Origin: Paenibacillus glucanolyticus NBRC 15330
GTDB lineage: Bacteria; Bacillota; Bacilli; Paenibacillales; Paenibacillaceae
Length of the DNA stretch: 64,000 nt
Assembly: GCF_004000885.1 (NCBI RefSeq)
Contig: NZ_BIMC01000001.1
Coordinates: forward strand, 496,001 to 560,000
Direction of reading: 5' to 3'
Shown here: piece after piece, positions 32,728 to 42,860 of the stretch
Layout: each line of letters begins with the position of its first letter
Numbering within the stretch: the first letter of the stretch is position 1
Notes under the pieces: generated by a model
Told to the model about the DNA's origin: nothing
Seen by the model: only the letters and a program-made list of their open reading frames with translations
Database searches by the model: none
Program-made: the position numbers and the translations under genes

Positions 32728-34188
32728 CTATGTCTTGAGAAACTGCTTCTCCACATAATCTGCCAACAATCTGGCGCCATAGCCGGTGGCTCCCGCAGCG
32801 GAATAGGGAAACTCCCGTTTATACTGCACGGTGCCTGCCATATCGATATGCACCCATTTCATGGACTCGGCTACAAAATGGCGGATGAACAGCGCAGCCG
32901 TTATGGCTCCAGCCAGCGTAGACGTACCGACATTTTTTAAATCCGCATAATCGCTTCTCAGCTCCGAGGCATACTCATCCATAAGCGGCATGGGCCACAA
33001 ACGCTCCCCGTTGCGTTCCCCGATATCAACCAAATCAGCTGTAATCTCCCGGTCTCCCCAGATTCCAGCAATCTCCAGGCCAAGCGCTGCGCCGACATTG
33101 CCTGTGAGGGTAGCGATATCAATGACCTTATCGGCACCGAGATTCGCTGCATGCAGCAGAGCATCCGCAATAATCAATCTCCCTTCCCCATCCGTATTGG
33201 CTACCTGAACACTCAGCCCGTTCGGATAATGGATAACGGAAGAAGGAAGCATGGCATCCGGTCCAGCTAAATTATCAGCCACGGCGATCAGTGCTGTGAC
33301 TCGCACAGGTGCTTGGCGAGATACCAGAATATCCATTGCACCAACGACGGCAGCAGCACCGCCCATGTCCATGCGGGCATCGCTGATATCTCGGCCAATC
33401 TTGACGTTCATACCGCCCATATCAAAGGTTACGCCTTTGCCGATGAGCACGATATGAGGAATCTTCTCCGATGAAGAAGCTCCGTTGTAGGATAATTCAA
33501 TCATGGCAGGGGCGTATTGGCTGCCAGCGCCTACGGCAATAAGCCCGTTCATCTGCCGATCATGAAGCTCTTGTCCGCGATACACGTGAAGCTGAACCGG
33601 TGCCTTCTTGAAGCGTTCCTCGACCACCGCAACGAACGCTTCCGGATTTAACGTTTCCGGTGATTCGTTAACCAAATCTCGCGTGAGCCGGGTTCCGTTT
33701 ATGCGGATGGAAGCCTCCCTCAGGATGGATTCCATATCTTCACGGGTAAGCCCCTGCCAATCTTTCACTCGGAGATTCAAGGAGAGGTCTTGATGATTGG
33801 CTGTAACGCCTCGATGTTTATTGAATTGATATAATCCGTACATCCAGCCTTCCATCCATGCTTGAAGCTCCTCCTTCACCGATATTGCTGCAGAAGCCCC
33901 TCCCTCGCGGAATGAGGCGCGCACCAGCACCGCACTTGCTTTTTTCTCCTTAAGCAGTGCTCTCGCTGCAGATGCTCCCGTTCTGCGCACTTGCTCCAAT
34001 GTCAGGCCAGAGCGCGGACCCATTCCGGCTACGAGATCGTCTGTCTCATGATGAGAACGGCCATAGAACCAGGTCAGTGTATATTTTTGCTTCTGGGATT
34101 CCGTTACCCGGAAAGGGGGCCCCTCCCCTTCATAAACCGCATAAATCGAAGTATCTACCGATTGCATATCGTCTATTGTGATTTGCAT
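32728..34188 (-). CDS. Leucyl aminopeptidase family (M17) metallopeptidase
   Basis: A 486-residue M17 peptidase. The metal and catalytic residues are in GKGVTFDMGGMNVK and NTDGEGRLIIADAL; the signature is NTDGEGRL rather than the usual NTDAEGRL. It removes N-terminal residues from peptides in the cytoplasm as a hexamer with two metals. ATG 34188 has AGGAGG 6 bases upstream, so the ten upstream codons are not used. It lies 41 bases after oppF, so it probably digests the peptides that the adjacent transporter brings in. Confidence 0.92.
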   Translation of the reverse strand: MQITIDDMQSVDTSIYAVYEGEGPPFRVTESQKQKYTLTWFYGRSHHETDDLVAGMGPRSGLTLEQVRRTGASAARALLKEKKASAVLVRASFREGGASAAISVKEELQAWMEGWMYGLYQFNKHRGVTANHQDLSLNLRVKDWQGLTREDMESILREASIRINGTRLTRDLVNESPETLNPEAFVAVVEERFKKAPVQLHVYRGQELHDRQMNGLIAVGAGSQYAPAMIELSYNGASSSEKIPHIVLIGKGVTFDMGGMNVKIGRDISDARMDMGGAAAVVGAMDILVSRQAPVRVTALIAVADNLAGPDAMLPSSVIHYPNGLSVQVANTDGEGRLIIADALLHAANLGADKVIDIATLTGNVGAALGLEIAGIWGDREITADLVDIGERNGERLWPMPLMDEYASELRSDYADLKNVGTSTLAGAITAALFIRHFVAESMKWVHIDMAGTVQYKREFPYSAAGATGYGARLLADYVEKQFLKT

Positions 34189-34229
34189 CTGAGTCCTCCT
34201 CCTCAACCGAACATCCATATCAAAGCTGC

Positions 34230-35219
34230 TTACACATGCTTCATGATCTCTTCATCATATAAATGACAAGCCACCTGATGCCCTGGTTCAACCTCACGGT
34301 ATACGGGCGTTACCTGCTTGCACACTTCCATGCAGGAAGGACAGCGCGTGTGGAATCGGCAGCCTGTTGGCGGATTCACGGGACTTGGCAAATCGCCCTT
34401 CAGAATAATCCGTTCCTTCTTCTGCTTCGGATCCGGAACCGGAACCGAGGACAACAGCGCCTGGGTATACGGATGCAGCGGACGATCGTACAGCGTATCT
34501 TTATCCGCCGTTTCCACCAAAGTCCCTAAATACATCACACCGATCCGATCGCTGATATGCTCGACAACACTCAGATCATGCGAGATGAACAGGTACGTTA
34601 GCCCATACTCCTCTTGAAGATCTTGCAGCAGGTTCAGCACCTGCGACTGGATGGATACATCCAGTGCCGAAACAGGCTCATCTGCTACGATCAGATTCGG
34701 ACGAACGGACAGTGCTCTGGCAATGCCAATCCGCTGACGCTGGCCCCCGCTGAACTCATGGGCAAAGCGTTCGGCATGGAAGCTGTTCAAACCCACCGTT
34801 TCCAGCAGCTCGCAAGCCAATTTATCCCGCTCTTTCGTGCTCATCTTGGTATGGATCAGCAATGGCTCTGCCACCAGCTCTTTCACCTTCATCCGGGGAT
34901 TGAGGGAAGCGTAAGGATCCTGGAAAACCATCTGCATATCTTTACGAAGCGGACGCATCTGATTATCGTTATAACCGCTGATGTCTTGTCCGTTAAAAAT
35001 CACTTCGCCTGCGTTTGGTGTCAGCAACCGTGTGACCAGCCGGCCTGTCGTTGACTTGCCGCATCCGCTCTCCCCAACAAGACTGAAGGTTTCGCCCTTC
35101 TGAATGGCGAAGGATATTCCGTCCACGGCGCGCAGCTGCTTGGCGTTACCGAAGAATCCTTTTTTCACGGTGAATGATTTCTGCAGGTTCCTGACTTCTA
35201 ACAAAGGTGTTTCTTTCAT
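34230..35219 (-). CDS. Oligopeptide ABC transporter ATPase, DppF/OppF type
   Basis: A 329-residue ATPase with Walker [10 protein letters not shown], signature [16 protein letters not shown], Walker [15 protein letters not shown], and the C-terminal oligo/dipeptide region [15 protein letters not shown] with a cysteine group ([15 protein letters not shown], about 290-305) that in relatives can hold an Fe-S cluster. Its ATG overlaps the oppD stop (ATGA), so the two ATPases are coupled and should form a heterodimer. Confidence 0.93.
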   Translation of the reverse strand: MKETPLLEVRNLQKSFTVKKGFFGNAKQLRAVDGISFAIQKGETFSLVGESGCGKSTTGRLVTRLLTPNAGEVIFNGQDISGYNDNQMRPLRKDMQMVFQDPYASLNPRMKVKELVAEPLLIHTKMSTKERDKLACELLETVGLNSFHAERFAHEFSGGQRQRIGIARALSVRPNLIVADEPVSALDVSIQSQVLNLLQDLQEEYGLTYLFISHDLSVVEHISDRIGVMYLGTLVETADKDTLYDRPLHPYTQALLSSVPVPDPKQKKERIILKGDLPSPVNPPTGCRFHTRCPSCMEVCKQVTPVYREVEPGHQVACHLYDEEIMKHV

Positions 35220-36220
35220 GCGGTTTCCCCTCCTTCCGGATGCCCTTCCTGCGTCAGCCAGCAGCGACTTTGACGATGCGGTTCATTGGCAACGGGCAGC
35301 AGCCCAGGCTCCTGTGACAAACAACGCTCCATCACGAATGGGCAGCGCGGTGCAAACTTGCAGCCTTGAGGCATATTCATCAAATCCGGTACGTTCCCGG
35401 GTATCGATTCCAAGCGGCGAACCTTCTGTCTCAGCTTCGGCACGGAATGAATGAGCCCTTTGGTATACGGATGTTGCGGATTCTCAAACAGCTCCTCCAC
35501 CGTTGCTTCTTCCACCACCCGGCCGGCATACATGACAACCACACGATCGCACATTTCCGCGACGACGCCAAGGTCATGTGTAATGAGCAGCATTCCCATT
35601 TCCTGCTCCCTCTTCAGCCGGTTCATCAGATCCAGGATTTGAGCCTGAATCGTTACATCGAGCGCTGTCGTTGGTTCGTCAGCTATGAGCAGCTTCGGAT
35701 TACAGGACATGGCCATTGCAATCATGACGCGCTGCCGCATGCCGCCGGACAATTGGTGCGGATAGTCATCCACGACTTCGTCGGCTCTCGGAATCCCAAC
35801 CAGTTTAAGAGACTCAATCGCATGATTACGCGCCTTCTTGCGGCCGTAGCCCAGATGGAGCATAATCGACTCTTCCAGCTGCTTGCCAATGCGCAGCACG
35901 GGATTGAGTGAGGTCATCGGCTCCTGGAAGATCATTGCCAGCTCGTTACCGCGGTAACGACGCATTTCTTTTTCCGACAGCTGCACCAGATCCTTGCCTT
36001 CAAAGCTCACGGAGCCTCCGGAGATTCTGCCGGGTGTATCTTTAAGAAGTCTCATGATGGACAGGGAGGTCACGCTTTTACCGCAACCGGATTCACCTAC
36101 GAGCCCGAGCACTTCGCCTTTATTAATATGAAAATCCACTCCCGCCACAGCGAGCACCGATGAGCCCTCGCGTTTGAACTCGGTTTTGAGACCTTTCACT
36201 TCAAGCAATGTTTGCGCCAC
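35216..36220 (-). CDS. Oligopeptide ABC transporter ATPase, DppD/OppD type
   Basis: A 334-residue ATPase with Walker [10 protein letters not shown], signature [15 protein letters not shown], Walker [15 protein letters not shown], and the same type of C-terminal extension ([26 protein letters not shown]). The start is GTG with GGGGGG 7 bases upstream. It pairs with the DppF-type protein. Gene order B-C-D-F is that of dpp/opp systems. Confidence 0.93.
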   Translation of the reverse strand: MAQTLLEVKGLKTEFKREGSSVLAVAGVDFHINKGEVLGLVGESGCGKSVTSLSIMRLLKDTPGRISGGSVSFEGKDLVQLSEKEMRRYRGNELAMIFQEPMTSLNPVLRIGKQLEESIMLHLGYGRKKARNHAIESLKLVGIPRADEVVDDYPHQLSGGMRQRVMIAMAMSCNPKLLIADEPTTALDVTIQAQILDLMNRLKREQEMGMLLITHDLGVVAEMCDRVVVMYAGRVVEEATVEELFENPQHPYTKGLIHSVPKLRQKVRRLESIPGNVPDLMNMPQGCKFAPRCPFVMERCLSQEPGLLPVANEPHRQSRCWLTQEGHPEGGETA

Positions 36221-36235
36221 GATTTATCCCCCCTT

Positions 36236-37141
36236 TTAATTTTTTGTCTTCGGATCCAGCGCGTCATTGAGGCCATCCCCAATCAGGTTAAAAGCAAGCA
36301 CCGTCAAAAAGATGATGAAGCCTGGAAAATACACGATATGCGGAGCAATGCTGAGGTAATCACGCCCCATGCTTAGCATGGCACCCCAGTCCGGTTCAGT
36401 CGGCTTCGCTCCAAGTCCAAGGAAGCTCAAGGATGCCGCTGCCAGAATGGCGCCACCGATTTTCATCGAGACGTTAACAATGATGCTTGGTACGGTTTCA
36501 GGAAAAATGTGCTTCCAGATAATCCGATTATTCTTGGCGCCCATCGATTGAGCTGCTTCGACATACAGCGATTCTTTGGCAGACAAGGTTACGCTTCGGA
36601 TGATCCTTGCGAACGACGGCGTCCCGAATACGGCTACTGCTATAACCACGTTGGATAAGCCCGGCCCCAAAATCGCCACGATACCGATGGCAAGCAGCAG
36701 ATCGGGGAAGGAGAACATAACATCGCTGCCCCGCATGATCAGACGATCGATCCAGCCGCCATAATAACCGCTGATTAGTCCGAGAATGGTACCCGCTATT
36801 GCGGAAATGAATACCGCGCTTAAGCTGACAGCCATCGTGAGCCTTGTTCCATCGATCAAGCGGCTGAGAATATCCCGGCCATACTCGTCGGTACCTGCCC
36901 AATGCGCTGCCGATGGTCCTTCCATCAGGGCGTCGTAATTCGGTTCATTTGGAGGATAAGGTACAATATGCGGACCGATTATTGCTACTATGAATAACAG
37001 CAGGATAAACGCACTGGATATAACGGCAAGCTTTTGCTTCATAAACTTAGACATAAACGCTTTGAATTTGCCTGTTGCCGGCCTGTTCACAAGCGTCTCC
37101 TCTGGTACAGAAATGACAGTCGCTGTCGAGTTGTCGCTCAT
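36236..37141 (-). CDS. Oligopeptide ABC transporter permease, DppC/OppC type
   Basis: A 301-residue membrane protein with the OppC N-terminal domain and a binding-protein-dependent permease domain (about 95-290, six helices; EAA-type loop near VEAAQSMGAKNNRIIWKHIFP). GGAGGGGG precedes the ATG. It lies 15 bases ahead of dppD and 12 after dppB. Confidence 0.93.
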   Translation of the reverse strand: MSDNSTATVISVPEETLVNRPATGKFKAFMSKFMKQKLAVISSAFILLLFIVAIIGPHIVPYPPNEPNYDALMEGPSAAHWAGTDEYGRDILSRLIDGTRLTMAVSLSAVFISAIAGTILGLISGYYGGWIDRLIMRGSDVMFSFPDLLLAIGIVAILGPGLSNVVIAVAVFGTPSFARIIRSVTLSAKESLYVEAAQSMGAKNNRIIWKHIFPETVPSIIVNVSMKIGGAILAAASLSFLGLGAKPTEPDWGAMLSMGRDYLSIAPHIVYFPGFIIFLTVLAFNLIGDGLNDALDPKTKN

Positions 37142-37153
37142 TGGTTCCCCCTC

Positions 37154-38080
37154 CTATTTCGATGCATACCGGATTTTCGGATTCAGTACGCCATAAAGCA
37201 GATCAACGATCAGGTTGATTAAAATAAATTCAGCTGCAAACATTAACAGCAAGGCCTGGATCACGGTATAATCACGAAATGCGATGGAATCTACCAACAA
37301 ACGACCCATGCCCGGTATGCTGAATACCGTCTCAACCATAACCGAGCCGCCAAGCAGGAACCCGAACTGCAGTCCGGCAACGGTCACTACTTGAATCAGG
37401 GAATTGCGCAGCGCATGTCTTCCGACAACGGTAAACTCGCGCAAGCCTTTGGCGCGTCCGGTTCGGACATAATCCTCACGCATCGTCTCCAGCATGGAGG
37501 AGCGGGAGTATCTCGCCAGCATGGACATAATGCCGGCTCCAAGCGTGAAGGAAGGCAGAATATAGGATTGCCATGTATCAATGCCCCCTGTCGGGAACCA
37601 TCCCAACTGAACGGAGAAAACTTGTATAAGGACAAGCCCCAGCCAGAATCCAGGCAGCGAAATACCGGATATCGCGGCCAGCATACCGATATAATCCGGC
37701 CATTTGCCTCGATTAACAGCGGTTACAATCCCGATTAGCAGTCCAATAATAAGTGCCCAGCCAAGACTGGTAAAAGTCAGGATAATGGTTGGGAGAAAAC
37801 GGCTTTCCAACATCTCCATAACCGGTATTCCGGAACGTACGGATTCACCCAAGTCACCCTTCAACAGATCACCCATGTAATTAACATATTGCTGCCATAA
37901 CGGCAAATTCAATCCCAGCTGCTCACGAATACCGTTGATCTCCTCAAGGGTGGCATCCTTACCTGCAACAAGTCTCGCCGGATCTCCAGGAATAAGATGA
38001 ATGAACATAAATACGAGTATCGATACAATGAACAGCAGCGGGATAACCCCCAGCAGCCTCTGAATTGCATATCTTCCCAA
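37154..38080 (-). CDS. Oligopeptide ABC transporter permease, DppB/OppB type
   Basis: A 308-residue membrane protein with the DppB pattern (N-terminal helix, PGDPARLVAG loop, permease domain with EAA loop near RTGRAKGLREFTVVGRHALRN). TTG at 38080 is preferred: AAGGAGG lies 8 bases upstream, while the ATG eight codons earlier has none and would add residues before the first membrane segment. A hairpin separates it from the binding-protein gene. Confidence 0.93.
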   Translation of the reverse strand: MGRYAIQRLLGVIPLLFIVSILVFMFIHLIPGDPARLVAGKDATLEEINGIREQLGLNLPLWQQYVNYMGDLLKGDLGESVRSGIPVMEMLESRFLPTIILTFTSLGWALIIGLLIGIVTAVNRGKWPDYIGMLAAISGISLPGFWLGLVLIQVFSVQLGWFPTGGIDTWQSYILPSFTLGAGIMSMLARYSRSSMLETMREDYVRTGRAKGLREFTVVGRHALRNSLIQVVTVAGLQFGFLLGGSVMVETVFSIPGMGRLLVDSIAFRDYTVIQALLLMFAAEFILINLIVDLLYGVLNPKIRYASK

Positions 38081-38125
38081 GGGATGAGCCTCCTTCCGCA
38101 ACATTTGAGCTCTTTTTAAAATAAG

Positions 38126-38163
38126 ATGGGCCGCATCCTTAATAATCTTAAGAAGCGGCCCAC
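38126..38163 (-). terminator. Partial terminator/stabiliser between binding protein and permease
   Basis: GGGCCGC pairs with GCGGCCC with further TTCTTAAG/CTTAA pairing inside, followed by a loose T-rich tract. Such stems commonly allow higher expression of the binding protein than of the membrane parts. Confidence 0.65.
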
Positions 38164-38200
38164 CACAAGGTATACGTTCAGTAAGCTCTTCGCTGTCTGA

Positions 38201-39790
38201 TTACTTTATTTCGGCATTCAGCACATTGATGGAACCATCAGGGAATGCCTTCACGCCTTCAAGATAAGCTCTTTTACCCGTAATGACCTGATCTACACCG
38301 AGGAACGCCCATGGCGCATCTTCCCAGATTTGCTTCTGGATGTCGGCATAAATGCTTTTTGCAGCCTCTGGATCTACAGACTTATTGGCATCCATGATCC
38401 ACTTATCTACGTTATCATTCTTGTAATATGCTGTATTAGAGCCAGCTGGCGGGAAGAATTCACTGCTGAACAGACCTTTAGTAGCTCCATCCGCATCGCC
38501 TGAAGATGGTGACCAGCTTACATACCACATTTGAATCTTCGCATCTTCCGGCGTTGCCGAGTTGATTTGATCGGACAGCGTAGCACCCTCCATCGATTTC
38601 ACTTCGACTTTGATTCCGACTAGAGCAAGCTGCTGTTGAATGAACTGCATACCCTTCATCGTTTCGGAGTCGTTCTCTCCCCAGATTTCTGCTTCGAATC
38701 CTTCCGGATAGCCAGCTTCCGCAAGGAGTGCTTTGGCTTTCTCCGGATCGTAGTCATAACCGGATTGCTCTGAATAATACTGTGTCATTGAGGACATGGA
38801 AGAAGTCAGCTTGGAGCCAAGACCGGATTTGACAACCTTAATGTATGCTTCTTTATCGATTGCATAGTTGATCGCTTGACGGACTTTCAGATCGTCGTAA
38901 GGTTTCTTCATCGTGTTCAGTGTGATGTAACGCACGATGGTGGAATCGATCTTGTCAACAACGATGTTCTGATCGCCTTCGACCTCAGATACCTGCTCTG
39001 TCGGCATCGGGTAGATGAAGTCCGCTTCTCCGGTCTTCAGCATGGCAATACGGGAACCATTCTCAGGTACAGGCTTGAACGTGATGCTGTCGACTTTTGG
39101 CAGACCCTCCTGCCAGTAGTCTTCGTTCTTCAGCACAACGAGACGATCACCTTGGACCCATTCTTTGAATTTGTATGCTCCGGTACCCACGGGGTTCTTC
39201 GTGATATCAATACCGTCTTCAAGCGCTTTCGGACTGATGATCAGCGCCATGGCCGTCTTGTTCAAGAACGCGTTGTAGGGCTCGCTGAGAGTAATAACAA
39301 CGGTATGTTCGTCCGGTGTTTGAACATCTGCCACTTTCGAGAAGCTTTTGCGCATACGAAGGTTGTTCTCTTCATTCATAATGCGCTCCAGATTGACTTT
39401 TACGGCTTCAGCATTGAAATCTGTTCCATCATGAAACTTCACGTTCTTACGCAGGTTGAACGTATACGTCAAACCATCTTCACTGACTGTGTGGTCTTCA
39501 GCCAGCATAGGCACGAGTTCCATTTTCTCATTGAAACCCATCAGGCCTTCATACATCGTGCGTGCACCGGAAATCGAGTGCGTGTCTCCAGCATTGTGCG
39601 GGTCAAGCGTAATGAAGTTGGCGTTGATGGCAATGACCACGTCTTTATTATCTTTTGTCACCGGCTTGGTTTCGCCGCCGCCTTCACTTGCACCTTCACC
39701 GCCTCCGCTATTTCCGCCGCAGCCTGCCGCAACAATCGTGAATGCGAGCAGCAGCATAAGCAGTGACCATGTTCTACCTTTGAATCTCAT
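38201..39790 (-). CDS. Peptide ABC transporter substrate-binding lipoprotein (family 5)
   Basis: A 529-residue lipoprotein with lipobox VAAG-C24 and a family 5 extracellular solute-binding fold (NPVGTGAYKFKEW, RQAINYAIDKEAYI). Relatives bind dipeptides, oligopeptides, glutathione or nickel; the ligand here is unknown. GGGGGAG lies 8 bases before the ATG. It is followed by a hairpin and the BCDF genes, and preceded 93 bases upstream by the asparaginase gene. Confidence 0.92.
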   Translation of the reverse strand: MRFKGRTWSLLMLLLAFTIVAAGCGGNSGGGEGASEGGGETKPVTKDNKDVVIAINANFITLDPHNAGDTHSISGARTMYEGLMGFNEKMELVPMLAEDHTVSEDGLTYTFNLRKNVKFHDGTDFNAEAVKVNLERIMNEENNLRMRKSFSKVADVQTPDEHTVVITLSEPYNAFLNKTAMALIISPKALEDGIDITKNPVGTGAYKFKEWVQGDRLVVLKNEDYWQEGLPKVDSITFKPVPENGSRIAMLKTGEADFIYPMPTEQVSEVEGDQNIVVDKIDSTIVRYITLNTMKKPYDDLKVRQAINYAIDKEAYIKVVKSGLGSKLTSSMSSMTQYYSEQSGYDYDPEKAKALLAEAGYPEGFEAEIWGENDSETMKGMQFIQQQLALVGIKVEVKSMEGATLSDQINSATPEDAKIQMWYVSWSPSSGDADGATKGLFSSEFFPPAGSNTAYYKNDNVDKWIMDANKSVDPEAAKSIYADIQKQIWEDAPWAFLGVDQVITGKRAYLEGVKAFPDGSINVLNAEIK

Positions 39791-39883
39791 TGTTTACTCC
39801 CCCTTTGATGTAATAATATCTATAGATTCACTCGCCGCTTAAGAAAATAACATCTCTTCCTTAAGCCTTGAGTTCCTCACAGC

Positions 39884-40888
39884 TTAATCATTCCAGTCAT
39901 ACACGGCCCGCCGCTCGCCAACAAGCGTACCGCCATCGTTAAAGATCGCATTCGGCACAAGATCATACAATCGATCAATCGTAGCTTGATTGTCATAACC
40001 AAGACGCTCCAGGATGGAGGCAATGATACAAGGCCATACTTGTTCGGAGCCATCGGATACTTTAAGCGAGATGGCCAAGCGCTCCTCCCGAAGTCCGATG
40101 CCGTATACGCCTTTGGCGCCGCCCTTGGCAGCCAGATTGGGATCCCGGAGCAGAGCCGAGCACACAAATCTCGTATCTGCGATGACATCCGGATACTCGT
40201 TCATCAGCTGTGCCATTCTTGCAGCTGCATCCGCTGTCTGCGCATCGTGGATCAAATCCGGACAAGCCAGCTTAAGGAACGAGTACCCTATGCGATCCAG
40301 AGGAAGTGCGAAGATGGGAAGCCCACAGCCGTCGATGCCTTGCGGAATCGAGGAAACCGGAACTTCAGCAAAGTAAGCCAGGGTTTCAAGGATTTCCTGC
40401 TGAACCGGATGCTCCGGCTTGTAATACGTGCTCTCGTCCCAGCCCATATGCTTGCTCAGGGCAATCAAACCGCTGTGCTTGCCTGAGCAGTTATGGAATA
40501 TCCGGCGCTTCTCCTCATGGTTGCGGTGCCTCTCTGCCTTTGCATCCTCATTCAATGGATAGGTTGCACAGCAGTGGAGGGCCTCCTCCTGAATCTCTGT
40601 TTTTTTCAGAATGGATTCCAGGGCATCGATATGAAAGCGTTCGCCCCGGTGGGAAGCGGCAAACAGTGCCGTCTCTTCCCCCGTAAGTCCGTAGACTTCG
40701 GCAATTCGGCGCTTCATAACCGGTATCGCCTGAAATGGTTTAGCCGCCGATCTCAGGAATGTCATGTGATGCGGATCACCTGCTGCATAAATGACCCCTC
40801 CGTTCTCGTCTACAACGCTGATCGCTCCGTAATGGACATTCTCCAGTACATTTCCGCGATATTCCTCTACCAATGGCACAAAACCCAT
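39884..40888 (-). CDS. Asparaginase (Rhizobium etli AnsA-type family)
   Basis: A 334-residue protein of the thermolabile/R. etli-type asparaginase family (PF06089): FLRSAAKPFQAIPV, ALFAASHRGE, HNCSGKHSGLIAL, PQGIDGCGLPIFALPL and the C-terminal NDGGTLVGE. It hydrolyses asparagine or a related beta-aspartyl amide. The ATG at 40888 has GGGGGAG 7 bases upstream; one two codons earlier is possible. It lies between a ROK regulator and a peptide transporter, so its true substrate may be a peptide-derived or glycosylated asparagine (inference). Confidence 0.88.
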   Translation of the reverse strand: MGFVPLVEEYRGNVLENVHYGAISVVDENGGVIYAAGDPHHMTFLRSAAKPFQAIPVMKRRIAEVYGLTGEETALFAASHRGERFHIDALESILKKTEIQEEALHCCATYPLNEDAKAERHRNHEEKRRIFHNCSGKHSGLIALSKHMGWDESTYYKPEHPVQQEILETLAYFAEVPVSSIPQGIDGCGLPIFALPLDRIGYSFLKLACPDLIHDAQTADAAARMAQLMNEYPDVIADTRFVCSALLRDPNLAAKGGAKGVYGIGLREERLAISLKVSDGSEQVWPCIIASILERLGYDNQATIDRLYDLVPNAIFNDGGTLVGERRAVYDWND

Positions 40889-40915
40889 AATCATGCTCCC
40901 CCATCTTTAGATGAA

Positions 40916-42076
40916 TTAATTCAATTGAAAATAACGATCCTGTGCCACAAGTCCCGAGCCAATGATGACGCCATGCTCATGCAGCTTGGAGCGGACGATG
41001 GTGAAGGAATCCTGAAGCGGTTCCCAGATATACTGCGTATAACAGAGATTGGTAATCTCCTCATACACTTCGGGAAACTTGTCCAGAATTTCACCGCTCA
41101 AGATGACGCTGTCAGGATTGTACATGCTAACCACGTTGTTGATTGTAATGGCCATATAAGCAAGGGCTCGATCGATTAAGTAACACGCCCATCTTGTTCC
41201 TGCACGTCTCTCCGCGAATAACTCTTCTATAGTACGAACCGGTTTTATTTTGCTGGCTTCTGATAGCAAGGACGGTATGTTGATATAGGTTTGAAGACAG
41301 CCGGCCTTGCCGCAGTCACACATCATGCCTTCAGGATCCACCGTGGTATGTCCGATTTCCCCCGCACTGTTGGTCACCCCCCGGTAAATTTCCCCTTCCA
41401 GGATCAGTGCCGAGCCTACACCATTACCAAATCCCAGCAGAACCGTACGGTTGGAGCCATACGCTGAGCCTTTTAATTGTTCCGCCAATGCTTTCACTTT
41501 CAGCTCATTGTCTACGACAGCTTGAAGCCCCGTTAATTCCTTCAGTCTCTCGGCAAGCTGCACATTCTTCCAACCCAGCTGAACGGAAAAATTGACAATG
41601 CCTGCTTCAACATCGATGATGCCTGGCAGCCCAACGCCGATTCCCACAATCCGTCTGCGATCGATATCGCATTCAAGAATCAGCTCTTCAATAATGTCTG
41701 CGATCCGAGCCACCGTTGCTTCTGGCGTATCGCCCGAAGATCTGGGAAAATTGCCGCTGCACAGCACATTCCCCTGTACATCGATGAATCCGATGTTGGC
41801 CTGGTGACGATCCAGCTCGACGCCGATCGAGATCACGGCAGTATCCAGCAGCCTTATTAAGGAAGACTTTCTTCCTCGTCCGGCCGAAGCTTGTTCTTCC
41901 GTCTCATGAACGTATCCCTCTTCTGTCAGCTCTGACACTATGCGGCTGACGGTTGTCGGGCTCATTCCGGTTTGTTTGGCAATAGCTGCTCTTGAAATCG
42001 GCTGTTCATTCTTGATGATTTGGAATACCGTGAGTCTGTTCTGCCGCTTCATAAAGTCTTGATCATGCTTTTTCAT
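40916..42076 (-). CDS. ROK-family transcriptional regulator (NagC/XylR-like)
   Basis: A 386-residue protein with an N-terminal winged helix-turn-helix (ISRAAIAKQTGMSPTTVSRIVSELTEEGYV) and a ROK domain (about 80-380) carrying the zinc motif GHTTVDPEGMMCDCGKAGC. Such proteins release DNA on binding a sugar. It is first in the operon and 27 bases ahead of the asparaginase gene, so it probably autoregulates the whole set. Confidence 0.9.
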   Translation of the reverse strand: MKKHDQDFMKRQNRLTVFQIIKNEQPISRAAIAKQTGMSPTTVSRIVSELTEEGYVHETEEQASAGRGRKSSLIRLLDTAVISIGVELDRHQANIGFIDVQGNVLCSGNFPRSSGDTPEATVARIADIIEELILECDIDRRRIVGIGVGLPGIIDVEAGIVNFSVQLGWKNVQLAERLKELTGLQAVVDNELKVKALAEQLKGSAYGSNRTVLLGFGNGVGSALILEGEIYRGVTNSAGEIGHTTVDPEGMMCDCGKAGCLQTYINIPSLLSEASKIKPVRTIEELFAERRAGTRWACYLIDRALAYMAITINNVVSMYNPDSVILSGEILDKFPEVYEEITNLCYTQYIWEPLQDSFTIVRSKLHEHGVIIGSGLVAQDRYFQLN

Positions 42077-42202
42077 GAAGACATCCCCTATTTAATTTCA
42101 CCAGTAGATTAATTAGATCATTTTTCCATTTAAAACGACCTGTTATCATCAAAAAACAGTGATTTTTATCAATTTTATTATTTTTATTCTCCAGTGATAT
42201 TA

Positions 42203-42232
42203 ATAATAAAACGTCTTTTGTAAAAGTGTCAA
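42203..42232 (-). promoter_or_regulatory. Sigma-A promoter of the ROK-regulator operon
   Basis: TTGACA and TATTAT on the minus strand are 18 bases apart, about 120 bases before the regulator ATG. Confidence 0.65.
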
Positions 42233-42267
42233 TATATATGACACATTTAAATTATTATTTTTTTATT

Positions 42268-42282
42268 TTGGAAATGTAAGCA
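42268..42282 (+). promoter_or_regulatory. cre-like site upstream of the ROK operon promoter
   Basis: TTGGAAATGTAAGCA matches the CcpA consensus at 14 of 15 positions and overlaps a GAAATG/CATTTC palindrome. It lies about 36 bases upstream of the -35. Confidence 0.4.
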
Positions 42283-42650
42283 TTTCAATTTTTTGCGAAA
42301 GTGATACAATCCCTTGCATAGACACAGTTGCCCCTCTCACGCGCACAACATGACATTAATATGACACGAAATCTCCTGAAATGTAGATAACACCGCGGTT
42401 TGACTTCCATAATAAAGCCAACCGCGAAACGAATTATTGTATGTTTGCCAGCCTTGTTTGGTCGACATCCATCCAAGCATGCCCCGAACCTCGCATCAGG
42501 AAATTTTCCCATTCTAAGCGCCTCAATAGGTGGTTTTACAGGGGTTTAAAGTAATAACGATGTTGATTCGAGGCATGCCTACGTCGAACACTTCATCCAA
42601 GCGAAATAAACCACCCGAGAAATAAATTAGAGAGGTTTCTCTAATTTTAA
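42283..42650. other. Intergenic region, no gene seen
   Basis: AT-rich near the promoter, then mixed composition. Small open frames are present but have no ribosome site or recognisable product. Confidence 0.5.
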
Positions 42651-42651
42651 A

Positions 42652-42708
42652 ATGCACCCTATAAGATGACCTTTTTTAAAGTGTCTGTCTTATGGGGTAC
42701 ATTTTTTT
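42652..42708. repeat. Short element made of two IS-end-like inverted repeats
   Basis: TGCACCCTATAAGA and TCTTATGGGGTACA face each other across a 28-base centre, followed by a T run. Both resemble the terminal repeats of IS3-type elements of Bacillales (TGTACCCC-ATAAG class). It may be a relic left by internal deletion or a tiny MITE, and it can also act as a terminator. Confidence 0.5.
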
Positions 42709-42860
42709 CCCGAATGGCTTTAAAATTGATGATCTGTGATTGTAGTATTATCACTGGTTGTCATTGATTCTTTGTTTTTTGTTCCCGCTCGCTAGAAATC
42801 AGCCGGTCCCCTTGGAGCGAGTTGACCATCGCCCCGCAGCGCGTGATCGGCGCGGGGGCG

